A stretch of DNA of 64,000 nucleotides from DASULK01 sp036381835 (GTDB taxonomy: Bacteria; Actinomycetota; Actinomycetes; Mycobacteriales; Micromonosporaceae). Made by a program: the position numbers and the translations under genes. The first letter of the stretch is position 1, and the number at the start of each line of letters is the position of its first letter. The notes beneath the pieces were generated by a model. It did not search any database. It had not been told where the DNA came from and worked only from the letters and a program-made list of their open reading frames with translations. Of the stretch, positions 18,083 through 26,734 are shown piece by piece. The stretch lies in the NCBI GenBank assembly GCA_036381835.1, contig DASVCA010000090.1:9155-73154 (forward strand), in the 5' to 3' direction.

Positions 18083-19027
18083 TCAACTCTTCCAACCTGC
18101 GGCAACAGTCGGGTCCTTCCGCAGGTCCGAGTCTACCCAATCGATCTGCGCACCGTTGACGTCTACCGGTAACCGCTGGGCGGTCCAGCCTATTCCCGGA
18201 TCGAAGCCGGGCGGCGGGTCCGCCAGCGCCAGCACGGTGGGTCCCGCACCGCTGATCGCGGCGGGCACACCCGCCGCTCTGAGCCGGCCGACCAGGTGTG
18301 CGCTGCCCGGCATCTCCGCCGCCCGATAGTCCTGATGCAGCCGGTCTTCGGTGGCGGGCAGCAGCAGCGCCGGCTCGCTGGTCAGGGCGTGTACGAGAAG
18401 CGCCGCCCGGCCGACGTTCCAGGCCGCGTCCCGGTGCGGGACGGCCGGCGGCAGCGCCGCCCGGGCCGTCTTGGTGAACCCGCGCTCCTGCGGGATGAAC
18501 ACGGTGGGCGCCACCTCCGGGGCGGGTCGCAGGGCGACCGCGCGGGCACCGGTCTCCTCCAGCCAGGCGATGGTGAAGCCCCCGAGCAGGCAGGGCGCGA
18601 CGTTGTCCGGGTGGCCTTCCAGGTCGGCGGCCAACCGCAGCACCGCGGCGTCGTCCAGTCGTTGCGGGCCGTCGGCGACCAGGCCGCGGGCGAGCAGCAC
18701 CCCGGCCACGATGGCGGCCGACGACGAGCCCAGCCCCCGGGCCTGCGGGATCCGGTTGACACAGGTCAGCGCCAGGCCGGAGGGACGACCCCCGAGCAGG
18801 TCGAAGGCGGCGTGCATGGCGCGTACCACCAGGTGCCGCTCATCCGTCGGCAGCGACCCGGCGCCCTCGCCGCGCACCTCGACCCGGTGACCACCCGCAG
18901 CGACCTGCGCGGTGACCTCGTCGTAGAGCCCGAGGGCGAGCCCCAGCGCGTCGAACCCCGGCCCGAGGTTGGCGCTCGTGGCGGGCACCCGCACACGTAC
19001 CATGCCGGGAAGGAAGGTCAAGCTCAC
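18083..19027 (-). CDS. thrB: Homoserine kinase
   Basis: ThrB phosphorylates homoserine for threonine synthesis. It belongs to the GHMP kinases. PATSANLGPGFDALG is near the N-terminus, and the ATP-binding IPQARGLGSSSAAI is at 93-106. The C-terminal motif is SGAGPTVLAL. The protein has 314 residues. The GTG at 19027 lies 6 nt after TAGCAT without a ribosome site. An ATG at 19003 is possible but also lacks one. Its partners hom and thrC are 5-6 kb away, beyond the efflux genes. Confidence 0.95.
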   Translation of the reverse strand: MSLTFLPGMVRVRVPATSANLGPGFDALGLALGLYDEVTAQVAAGGHRVEVRGEGAGSLPTDERHLVVRAMHAAFDLLGGRPSGLALTCVNRIPQARGLGSSSAAIVAGVLLARGLVADGPQRLDDAAVLRLAADLEGHPDNVAPCLLGGFTIAWLEETGARAVALRPAPEVAPTVFIPQERGFTKTARAALPPAVPHRDAAWNVGRAALLVHALTSEPALLLPATEDRLHQDYRAAEMPGSAHLVGRLRAAGVPAAISGAGPTVLALADPPPGFDPGIGWTAQRLPVDVNGAQIDWVDSDLRKDPTVAAGWKS

Positions 19028-19033
19028 CCGGCC

Positions 19034-19039
19034 ATGCTA
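19034..19039 (-). promoter_or_regulatory. -10 box for leaderless thrB
   Basis: TAGCAT followed by 6 nt and GTG. The box falls in the 16-bp gap behind the MFS gene, so thrB need not depend on readthrough. Confidence 0.55.
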
Positions 19040-19043
19040 GGGG

Positions 19044-20279
19044 TTACCGGGCCGGCTCCGGCTCACCGGCTCGGTCCAGCGTGATCCGACGGGTGGCGAC
19101 CCGCCACCCGATCGCATAGGCCAAAGTGGTCAGACCGCAGCCTGCCAGCACCACCCGCTCGTCGACCTGGTCCACCACCAGCGCCACGACCAGTTGGCTC
19201 AGCGAGATGGCCAGCGTGGCGAGCATCATGTCGGTGGCGAATACCCGCCCGCGCAGCCGGTCCGGCACCTCGGTCTGCAGGGCGAAGTAGGACATGGTCC
19301 AGTTGCTGCCCCCGGCGAAGTGCGCGATGAAGACGAGTGCCAACACCAGCGGGAACCAGGCGGCCGCGGAGACCCCCAGGTAGGCCAGCCCGTAGACGCC
19401 CATGGAGATGGCCATCCCGGGCAGCAGCCAGGACCTGCGGGCCAGCACCCGACGCATGAGCATCGGGCCGACGAGGGCTCCGGCACCCCGTGCCCCGAAG
19501 AGCAGACCGGTACCGATCGAGCCGACGCCGTACACGGTGGCGAGCAGCGGGAACACGGTCAGCACGCCGTTGCCGAGGCCGACCGCGGACTTCACGGTGA
19601 CCAGCGCCAGCACCCGGGGCCGGCTGCCGATGTAGCGCAGCGCCTCGCCGATCGCCGCCCAGGTCCGCGCGGCGGGCTCGTCGCCGGTTCGGTCGGACTG
19701 CAGCGGCCGGTGGATCCGGCTGGTGAGCAGTGCGGCGACGGCGAGGCTGACCGCCGCGATCCAGAAGCAGGTGTACGGGTCGAAGATGCCCGCCAGCAAC
19801 CCGCCGAGCGAGGCGCCCACGATGGTCATCGTGCCCCAGGCCGAGCCCGCGAGAACGTTGCCTTCGGCGAGTTCGTCGGGAGCGAGCACGTTGGGCAGCG
19901 CCGCCTGGGCCGCCGGTGAGTAGAAGCCCTTGGCGACGGCGACGCCGCCGATGGCGGCCAGCGCAAGCCAGGCGGTGCCCGGGGTGCGGACCACGAGCAG
20001 GACCAGGACCGCGACGAGCGCGGTCAGGTTGGCCGCGATTATGATCTTTCTTCGGTCGATCCGGTCGGCCACCGTGCCGGTGAACGGCAGCAGCAACGCG
20101 ACGATCCCGGTATCGAGGGCCAGTACGAAGGCCCCCCAGACGCCGCTGCCGGTGAGCTCGGGCAGCAGCACCAGCAGCGGGACCATGACGAACCAGTCCG
20201 CCCCGTAGACCACCAACTGGGCGGCGAAGAGGTGCCGGAAGTCACGGTTTCGAGTAAGGACCGAAAGAGGGCTCGCCAC
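19044..20279 (-). CDS. MFS transporter
   Basis: The 411-residue protein has about 12 hydrophobic segments. The loop between helices 2 and 3 has GTVADRIDRRKI, the MFS motif A variant. The second half repeats the pattern with VPDRLRGRVFATDMM. It is closest in style to the drug/enterobactin exporter branch (MFS_3). The substrate is unknown. A GTG at 20279 follows TAGGGT by 8 nt, a possible leaderless start. It lies downstream of the RND gene on the same strand. Confidence 0.88.
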   Translation of the reverse strand: MASPLSVLTRNRDFRHLFAAQLVVYGADWFVMVPLLVLLPELTGSGVWGAFVLALDTGIVALLLPFTGTVADRIDRRKIIIAANLTALVAVLVLLVVRTPGTAWLALAAIGGVAVAKGFYSPAAQAALPNVLAPDELAEGNVLAGSAWGTMTIVGASLGGLLAGIFDPYTCFWIAAVSLAVAALLTSRIHRPLQSDRTGDEPAARTWAAIGEALRYIGSRPRVLALVTVKSAVGLGNGVLTVFPLLATVYGVGSIGTGLLFGARGAGALVGPMLMRRVLARRSWLLPGMAISMGVYGLAYLGVSAAAWFPLVLALVFIAHFAGGSNWTMSYFALQTEVPDRLRGRVFATDMMLATLAISLSQLVVALVVDQVDERVVLAGCGLTTLAYAIGWRVATRRITLDRAGEPEPAR

Positions 20280-20380
20280 GTACCGGAACCCTACCCACCG
20301 CCGATGATCATGAGCGTCGCGGCACGATCCGAGGCGCTCGCGATCTCACGATCACCGACGGTGGACGGTCCGGGGTCACG

Positions 20381-23300
20381 TCACTGCGGGGGCTGCAACG
20401 GGGAGCGGTCGGACTTCGGCAACTGCAGCACCTCGAACTGGTCGGTCGCCCCGATCAGCGCCGACGGCGCGGTCACCGACCCGGTCCTGCCGTTGTCCGA
20501 GCGCTTCGCCGCCGTACCGACGCCGGTCCCGCCGCCGTCCGTACCGCCGCCGGTGCCTTCGTCCGAGCCGCCGTCGACCGGCTCGCCCGCCTCGCCCGCA
20601 GCTCCCCCGGATCCGGCGAAAGCCGGCGACACCGGCACCGTCGCGGCCCGCCACCGCTCCTTCACGCTCTCCACCATCGTGTAGAGGGTGGGTACCAGCA
20701 CCAGGGTGAGCAGCGTGGAACTGATCAGTCCCCCGATCACGACGATGGCCAGCGGCTGGGCGATGAAACCGCCGTTTCCGGTGAGGCCGAGCGCCATCGG
20801 AATCAGCGCGAAGATGGTCGCCAGCGCGGTCATCAGGATCGGCCGCAGCCGGTGCCGGCCACCCTCGATCACCGCTTCGCGCACTCCGAGACCCCGGTCC
20901 CGGTACTGGTTCACCAGGTCCACCAGCACGATCGCGTTGGTGACCACGATGCCGACCAGCATCAGAACCCCGATCAGGGCGGGTACGCCGAGCGGCTTGC
21001 CGGTGGCCAGCAACAGGCCGATCGCGCCGGTCGCCGCGAACGGGATGGAGATCAGCAGGATGAGCGGCTGGACCAGGCTACGGAAGGTGGCCACCATGAT
21101 CACGAAGACGATGGCGATCGCGGCCAGCACGGCCAGCCCGAGATCCTTGAACGCCTCCGCCTGGTCGGCGCTGACCCCGGCGATCTCGTAGGACGCGCCC
21201 GCGGGCAACTCCAGCGCGTCCAGCTTCGTCCGCAGCTCTTTGGTCACCCCACCGATGTCGGAGGTCCCGGCGGTCCCGCTGACCGTGATGCTGCGCTCGC
21301 CGTCGATCCGGGTGATCTGCACCGGGCCGTCGATCTCGCGCACCTCCGCCACCTTGCCCAACGCGACCGGGCCGGCCGGCGTGGTGATCGGCAGGGCCCG
21401 CACCTCCGCGAGGCTCGCCGGTGCCGCGCCGAACCGCAGCACGATGTCGCGGGTGGCGCCGTCGATGACGACCTGGCCGAGCGGGGTGCCCCGGAACGCG
21501 GCGGCCACGGTCTGACCGATCGCCGCCTCGGACAGCCGGAGGCGGGCCGCCGCCGCCCGGTCCACGGTCACCGCGATCCGAGGCGCGCGCTCCGCCGCGC
21601 TGGTGGTCACGTCGGAGACCTCCGGCAGGTCGAGGAAGACCTGGCGAACCTGCTCGCTGGCCGCCCGCAGCGCGTCGTCGTCCGCGGCCTTGACGATCAC
21701 CTGAAGCTGGTCGGCGCTGAAGCCGGCCGCGGCCGCTCCGCCGATCCTCGTCTCGCCGATCCCGGACAGCTCGCCGAGCTCCCGCTCCAGCACCTGCCGC
21801 ACTTCCCCGGCGTTGTGCCCCTCGGCGAGCCTGATCGAGTAGGTGGCCGAATTGCTGCCTCCGCCGCCGGTGAACACGGCCATCTCGTTGGCGCCGACCG
21901 TGACCTGGTAGGACTCGACCTCGTCCAGCCGCGCCAGCACCGCCTCGACGCGCCGGACCGCCGCGTCGGTCGCGGCCAGGCTGGTGCCCACCGGCAGCTC
22001 CTGGCTGACGGTCAGGGTGTCCTGCCCGGAGTCGTCGAGGAAGTTGGTCTCCAGTCGGGTGGCCAGGCCGAAGGTGCCGATCAGCACGACCAGGCCGATC
22101 GCCACCGTGGTCCACCGCCGCCGAGTGGCGAACTCGATCACCGGCAGGTAGCCGCGCTGGAGCAGGCTGCGCCGCTCCCGCTCCTCAGCGGCGCGGCGTG
22201 CCGCCTCCCGCTGCGCCGCGTCGTCGGCGACCGGCTTGAGGAACCAGTACGCGAGGACCGGAATGATGGTCAGCGACACGAACAGCGAGGCGAGCAGCGC
22301 CACCGTGACGGTGATCGCGAACGGCGCGAAGAGCTGCCCGACGAAGCCGCCGACCAGCACGATCGGCAGGAAGACGGCGACCGTGGTCAGCGTCGAGGCG
22401 GTGATGGCGCCGGCCACCTCCCGCACGCCGGTCAGGATGGCCGAGCGCTTCTCCAACCCGTACGACAGATGCCGCTTGATGTTCTCCAGCACGACGATGG
22501 AGTCGTCCACCACCCGGCCGACCGCGATGGTGAGCGCGCCGAGGGTGAGCATGTTGAGCGTGTGGTCGCCGGCCCAGAGCGCGAGCAACGCGACCACCAC
22601 CGACAGCGGGATGGAGACCGCGGTGACGATGGTGGACCGGACCGACAGCAGGAAGACCAGGATCACCAGGACCGCCATCACCAGGCCGAGGGCGCCTTCG
22701 GTGGTGAGGGCTTCGATGGAGCGTTCGACGTAGGGCGCCTGATCGAAGACGACCGTCAGCTCCGCGTCGATCGCGGCGGCGAGCTCCGGCAGCAGTCCGG
22801 AGATCTCCCGGGAGATCTCGACGGCGTTGCCGTCCGGGGTGGCGGTCACCGCGAGGCCCAGGCTCGGTACCCCGTTGGTTCGGGTGATCGAGGTCGGTTC
22901 GGCGAGTTCGGCGGTGACCTCGGCGACGTCGCCGAGGGTGACCGCGGCGCCGGCCAGCGGGAGCTTGCGCAGGTCGTCCAGGCTGGTGAGCGGGGACCCG
23001 ACCTGGACGGTGAACGACCGGTCCCCTTCCGTCACCGTACCGGCTGGGATGGCGATCCCGTTGGTCTGCAACGCGGTGCCGATCGCGGCCGGCTGCACCC
23101 GGGCGGCGGCCAGTTTCACCGGATCCGGCGTGACGACGATCTGCTGCTCGCGTACCCCGGTGAGCTGGACCGACCGCACCCCGTCCACCGTCTGCAGCTT
23201 CGGCACCACGATCTGCTTCAGCCGGGTGACCAGCTCCTGTGGATCGCCGTCGGAGGATGCGGACAGCATGATGGCCGGCAGGTCGGCGGTGCTACCGGCC

Positions 23301-23686
23301 AGGACCGTCGGCTCGACGTCGTCCGGCAGTTGCGGCGCGATCCGGTTGACCGCGGTCTGCAGCCGGTTCATCGCCGCGGTGAGCTCGGTGCCGAAGTCGA
23401 ACTCCACCACCACGGTGGCCACGCTCTCGCCGGCGGTCGAGGTGATGGACTGGACTCCCGGGATACCCTCGACGCTGTCCTCGATGGGTTCGACGACCTC
23501 ACGCTCGATGATCTCGGGGGCGGCACCGGGGTACGGTGCCAGAATGAACGCCGCGGGGAAGTCCATCGACGGCAGCAGCTGCTGCTTGAGCGACGGGATC
23601 GCGAACACCCCGAACCCGGCGATCACCACCGTGATCAGCGCCACCAGGCTCCGGTTGGCGAGGCTGAATCTGGCCAGCAACGACAT
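20381..23686 (-). CDS. RND-family efflux transporter (AcrB/SwrC-like)
   Basis: The 1101-residue protein shows the AcrB plan. Helix 1 is followed by a large extracytoplasmic domain, helices 2-6 follow, and the layout is then repeated. The proton-relay pair is in GRVVDDSIVVLENI in helix 4. The C-terminal tail is Gly/Thr-rich and probably disordered. No membrane-fusion protein or outer-membrane channel is adjacent, as expected for a monoderm; Bacillus SwrC works alone in this way. The gene is divergent from a marR gene with a palindromic operator between them. GGGGGAG lies before the ATG. Confidence 0.92.
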   Translation of the reverse strand: MSLLARFSLANRSLVALITVVIAGFGVFAIPSLKQQLLPSMDFPAAFILAPYPGAAPEIIEREVVEPIEDSVEGIPGVQSITSTAGESVATVVVEFDFGTELTAAMNRLQTAVNRIAPQLPDDVEPTVLAGSTADLPAIMLSASSDGDPQELVTRLKQIVVPKLQTVDGVRSVQLTGVREQQIVVTPDPVKLAAARVQPAAIGTALQTNGIAIPAGTVTEGDRSFTVQVGSPLTSLDDLRKLPLAGAAVTLGDVAEVTAELAEPTSITRTNGVPSLGLAVTATPDGNAVEISREISGLLPELAAAIDAELTVVFDQAPYVERSIEALTTEGALGLVMAVLVILVFLLSVRSTIVTAVSIPLSVVVALLALWAGDHTLNMLTLGALTIAVGRVVDDSIVVLENIKRHLSYGLEKRSAILTGVREVAGAITASTLTTVAVFLPIVLVGGFVGQLFAPFAITVTVALLASLFVSLTIIPVLAYWFLKPVADDAAQREAARRAAEERERRSLLQRGYLPVIEFATRRRWTTVAIGLVVLIGTFGLATRLETNFLDDSGQDTLTVSQELPVGTSLAATDAAVRRVEAVLARLDEVESYQVTVGANEMAVFTGGGGSNSATYSIRLAEGHNAGEVRQVLERELGELSGIGETRIGGAAAAGFSADQLQVIVKAADDDALRAASEQVRQVFLDLPEVSDVTTSAAERAPRIAVTVDRAAAARLRLSEAAIGQTVAAAFRGTPLGQVVIDGATRDIVLRFGAAPASLAEVRALPITTPAGPVALGKVAEVREIDGPVQITRIDGERSITVSGTAGTSDIGGVTKELRTKLDALELPAGASYEIAGVSADQAEAFKDLGLAVLAAIAIVFVIMVATFRSLVQPLILLISIPFAATGAIGLLLATGKPLGVPALIGVLMLVGIVVTNAIVLVDLVNQYRDRGLGVREAVIEGGRHRLRPILMTALATIFALIPMALGLTGNGGFIAQPLAIVVIGGLISSTLLTLVLVPTLYTMVESVKERWRAATVPVSPAFAGSGGAAGEAGEPVDGGSDEGTGGGTDGGGTGVGTAAKRSDNGRTGSVTAPSALIGATDQFEVLQLPKSDRSPLQPPQ

Positions 23687-23725
23687 CGGCGGCTCTCCCC
23701 CATGCGATCAGTTAGGCCGATTCAA

Positions 23726-23749
23726 ATAGTTTGCCTTAAGCCAAATGAT
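23726..23749. promoter_or_regulatory. Probable MarR operator between the RND and marR genes
   Basis: A 24-bp imperfect palindrome has the core TTTGCCTTAAGCCAAA (23730-23745) centred on CTTAAG, with only one mismatched pair in the 16-bp core. It is an AT-rich island in the 99-bp divergent gap. MarR dimers usually bind this kind of site, so both genes are probably controlled from it. Confidence 0.7.
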
Positions 23750-23785
23750 TGACGGACGTGGGGTCCCAGGTTCAGGAGGGGTGAG

Positions 23786-24337
23786 ATGGACGAACGGGAG
23801 GAACTGGTCGCCCGCATCATGGGCATCCAGCGTGAGATACAGCACCTGTTCGCGCACGACCGCTCCGACCCGATCCTCTCCCTGAACCTGACCCTGCCGC
23901 AGTTGAAGATGCTGATCCTCATCTCGCTGCGCCCGGGCGCCGCGGGCCAGGAGATCAGCCGCCTGCTCGGTGTCAGCCTGGCGACCGTGACCGGCATCGT
24001 CGACCGCCTGGTCGCGCAGCACCTGGTGTTCCGCCGAGAGGATCCTCGGGACCGGCGGATCCGACGGATCGAGTTGACCCCGTCCGGTCAGGAGCTGATA
24101 GACCAACTGCTCACCGCCGGCGCCGAGCGGCTGCGCCACCTGTTGGACCGCCTGACCGTGGACCAGCTGCGGATCGTCGAACAGGCCAGCACGCTGCTGG
24201 CCCGGGCGGCCAGCGCCGAGTTGGCCGAGAACACCGCGCTCGGCGAACACCCGAAGCCGGCTCCGGACCCGGTGCCGGCGGAGCCGTCCACCCCCGCGCG
24301 CGACTCAGACCAGGTCCAGTACCCGAGCGGCGGCTGA
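23786..24337 (+). CDS. MarR-family transcriptional regulator
   Basis: The 183-residue protein has the winged helix: TLPQLKMLILI, then the recognition region EISRLLGVSLATVTGIVDRLVAQHLV, then the wing REDPRDRRIRRIELTPSG. The tail after about residue 150 is Pro-rich. It is divergent from the RND gene and likely represses it until a ligand binds. AGGAGGGG precedes the ATG. Its last 33 bases overlap the end of thrC on the other strand. Confidence 0.92.
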   Translation: MDEREELVARIMGIQREIQHLFAHDRSDPILSLNLTLPQLKMLILISLRPGAAGQEISRLLGVSLATVTGIVDRLVAQHLVFRREDPRDRRIRRIELTPSGQELIDQLLTAGAERLRHLLDRLTVDQLRIVEQASTLLARAASAELAENTALGEHPKPAPDPVPAEPSTPARDSDQVQYPSGG

Positions 24338-25354
24338 CACGTCGTTGTCGATGGTGGTCGGCGCGGGCGCGGTGGAGATCGCCCACTCCGGGTCCTTGAG
24401 CCCGTTGCCGGTCACCGTGCACACGACGGTGGCCCCAGCCGGAACGGCACCCGCCGCCGCCTGCTGCAGCAGGCCCGCGACGCTGGCCGCGCTCGCCAAC
24501 TCGACGAATACCCCGACCTCGCGGGCGAGCAGCCGATACGCGGCGAGGATCTCCCGGTCGGTCACCGCCGCGATGAGTCCGCCGGACGAGTCCCGGGCGT
24601 CCACCGCCTTGGTCCAGCTCGCCGGGTTGCCGATCCGGATGGCCGTGGCGATGGTGGACGGTTCGCGTACCACCCGGCCGGTGACGATGGGTGCGGCCCC
24701 GGCGGCTTGAAACCCCCACATGCGGGGCTTACGGGTCGCCCGACCGGCCGCGAAATCCTCCTGGTAGCCCATCCAGTACGCGGTGATGTTGCCCGCGTTG
24801 CCGACCGGAAGGCAGTGGATGTCGGGTGCCTCGCCGAGCGCCTCGACGATCTCGAACGCGGCCGTCTTCTGCCCGTGCAACCGGTCCACGTTCACCGAGT
24901 TGACCAGCGCCACCGGGTAGTCCTGGGAGAGCTTGGCCGCCAGCGCCAGACAGTCGTCGAAGTTGCCGCTGACCTGCAGCAGCTTCGCGCCGTGCACCAG
25001 CGCCTGCGCCAGCTTCCCCGTGGCGATCTTCCCCTTCGGCACCAGCACCGCGCAGGTCAGCCCCGCGCGGGCCGCGTACGCGGCGGCGGAGGCGCTGGTG
25101 TTGCCGGTGGACGCGCAGATGATCGCCTTGTTCCCGGCTTCCGCCGCCTTGGCGACCGCGACCGTCATACCGCGGTCCTTGAACGACCCGGTCGGGTTGG
25201 CGCCCTCCACCTTCAGGTAGACATCGGCACCGACCCGGGCGGACAGCGCCGGCGCCGGCAGCAGCGGGGTGTTGCCCTCATACAGCGTGATGACGGGTGT
25301 GGCGTCGGTGACCGGCAGACGGTCCCGGTAAGCCTCGATCAAACCCTGCCACAT
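24305..25354 (-). CDS. thrC: Threonine synthase
   Basis: ThrC is the PLP enzyme that turns O-phosphohomoserine into threonine. The cofactor lysine is Lys59 in GANPTGSFKDRGM. ICASTGNTSASAAAYAARAG and LPVGNAGNITAYWMGY bind substrate and PLP phosphate. The 349-residue length is that of the short actinobacterial class. GGGAGAACGAC precedes the ATG. It lies 33 nt after hom and overlaps the marR 3' end. Confidence 0.97.
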   Translation of the reverse strand: MWQGLIEAYRDRLPVTDATPVITLYEGNTPLLPAPALSARVGADVYLKVEGANPTGSFKDRGMTVAVAKAAEAGNKAIICASTGNTSASAAAYAARAGLTCAVLVPKGKIATGKLAQALVHGAKLLQVSGNFDDCLALAAKLSQDYPVALVNSVNVDRLHGQKTAAFEIVEALGEAPDIHCLPVGNAGNITAYWMGYQEDFAAGRATRKPRMWGFQAAGAAPIVTGRVVREPSTIATAIRIGNPASWTKAVDARDSSGGLIAAVTDREILAAYRLLAREVGVFVELASAASVAGLLQQAAAGAVPAGATVVCTVTGNGLKDPEWAISTAPAPTTIDNDVSAAARVLDLV

Positions 25355-25387
25355 GTCGTTCTCCCGTCCCTGACCGAGCCATCCGCG

Positions 25388-26734
25388 CTACTGGCCGCCC
25401 TCGACGCGCAGCACGCTGGCGATGGAGCGTACGACATCGAGTTTGCGCAGGTCGTCGACGGTGGCCGCGAGAGCGGCGTCCGAGGCGTGATGGGTGACGA
25501 CCACCAGGATCGCGTCCCCCGTGCGAGCCGCGCCGGGGCGTCCCCCGACCGTCGGGTCGACCCCGCCGGCCACGGCCTGGCGGACCGTCTCAATCGACAC
25601 CCCGTGCCGGGCGAACACCCCCGCCACGGTGGCCAGCACCCCGGGCCGGTCCGCGACGTCGAGACTGATGTGGTAGCGGGTGATCACCTCGCCCATCGGC
25701 CGGACCGGCAGGTTGGCGTACGCCGACTCACTCGCCGAGCGCACCCCGGCGAGCCGGTTGCGGGCGACCGCGACCAGGTCGCCGAGCACCGCGCTCGCGG
25801 TCGGCGCGCCACCGGCACCCCGGCCGTAGAACATCAACTGCCCGGCCGCCTCGGCCTCCACGAAGACCGCGTTGAAGGCGTCCTTGACGCCGGCCAGCGG
25901 ATGGCTGCGCGGGATCATCGCGGGGTGCACCCGGACGCTGATCGACTCGGTGCCGTTGGCGTCGGGCCCGCGGGAGGCGATGCACAACAGCTTGATCGTG
26001 CAGCCCATCGCCTTGGCGCTGGCCATGTCGGCCGCGGTCACCTCGGTGATCCCCTGCCGGTGCACGTCGGCGGCGGTGACCCGGCTGTGGAAGGCGAGCG
26101 AGGCCAGGATGGCCGCCTTGGCCGCCGCGTCGAAGCCCTCCACGTCGGCGGTCGGATCGGCTTCGGCGTAGCCGAGCGCGGTGGCCTGCTCGAGCGCCTC
26201 GGTGAAGCCGGCACCGGTGGCGTCCATCGCGGAGAGGATGTAGTTGGTGGTGCCGTTGACGATGCCGGTGACCCGGGTGATGGTGTCGCCGTGCAACGAC
26301 TCGCGCAGCGGACGCAGCAGCGGGATGGCACCGGCCACGGCGGCCTCGTAGTAGAGGTCGGCACCGCCTTCGACGGCCGCGTCGTGCAGGGTGCCGCCGT
26401 CCTCGGCGAGCAGCGCCTTGTTGGCGGTCACCACGCTCTTGCCGGCCCGTAGCGCCTCGACCAGCCAGGTACGGGCCGGCTCGATGCCGCCGACCACCTC
26501 GATCACCACGTCGACGTCGTCCCGTTTGACCAGGCCGAGCGCGTCGGTGGTGAACAGTGCCGGGTCGACCGGCAGCGTGCCCCGGTCGCGGCCGAGTCGG
26601 CGTACCGCGATGCCGACCAGCTCGATCGGCGCACCGATCCGCGCGGCCAGATCGTCCCGCTGGCGGTGCAGCAGGCGGACCACCTCCGCACCCACCGTGC
26701 CGCATCCGAGCAGCGCCACCCGCACCGACTTCAT
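25388..26734 (-). CDS. hom: Homoserine dehydrogenase with ACT domain
   Basis: The enzyme reduces aspartate semialdehyde to homoserine, the branch point to threonine and methionine. The N-terminal Rossmann motif is VALLGCGTVGAEVVRLL. The catalytic segment contains GIVNGTTNYILSAM and YAEADPTADVEGFDAAAK. The last 80 residues form an ACT domain (YHISLDVADRPGVLATVAGV), the usual site of threonine feedback. The protein has 448 residues. The ATG overlaps the lysA stop by four bases. Confidence 0.97.
   Translation of the reverse strand: MKSVRVALLGCGTVGAEVVRLLHRQRDDLAARIGAPIELVGIAVRRLGRDRGTLPVDPALFTTDALGLVKRDDVDVVIEVVGGIEPARTWLVEALRAGKSVVTANKALLAEDGGTLHDAAVEGGADLYYEAAVAGAIPLLRPLRESLHGDTITRVTGIVNGTTNYILSAMDATGAGFTEALEQATALGYAEADPTADVEGFDAAAKAAILASLAFHSRVTAADVHRQGITEVTAADMASAKAMGCTIKLLCIASRGPDANGTESISVRVHPAMIPRSHPLAGVKDAFNAVFVEAEAAGQLMFYGRGAGGAPTASAVLGDLVAVARNRLAGVRSASESAYANLPVRPMGEVITRYHISLDVADRPGVLATVAGVFARHGVSIETVRQAVAGGVDPTVGGRPGAARTGDAILVVVTHHASDAALAATVDDLRKLDVVRSIASVLRVEGGQ

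Noticed and set aside
20852..23752. 966-codon plus-strand frame opposite the RND gene
   Set aside because: Composition is Asp, Arg, Gly and His-rich with no fold. The minus strand has all RND motifs.
24707..26452. 581-codon plus-strand frame across thrC and hom
   Set aside because: It spans two well-supported genes on the other strand and has no domain.
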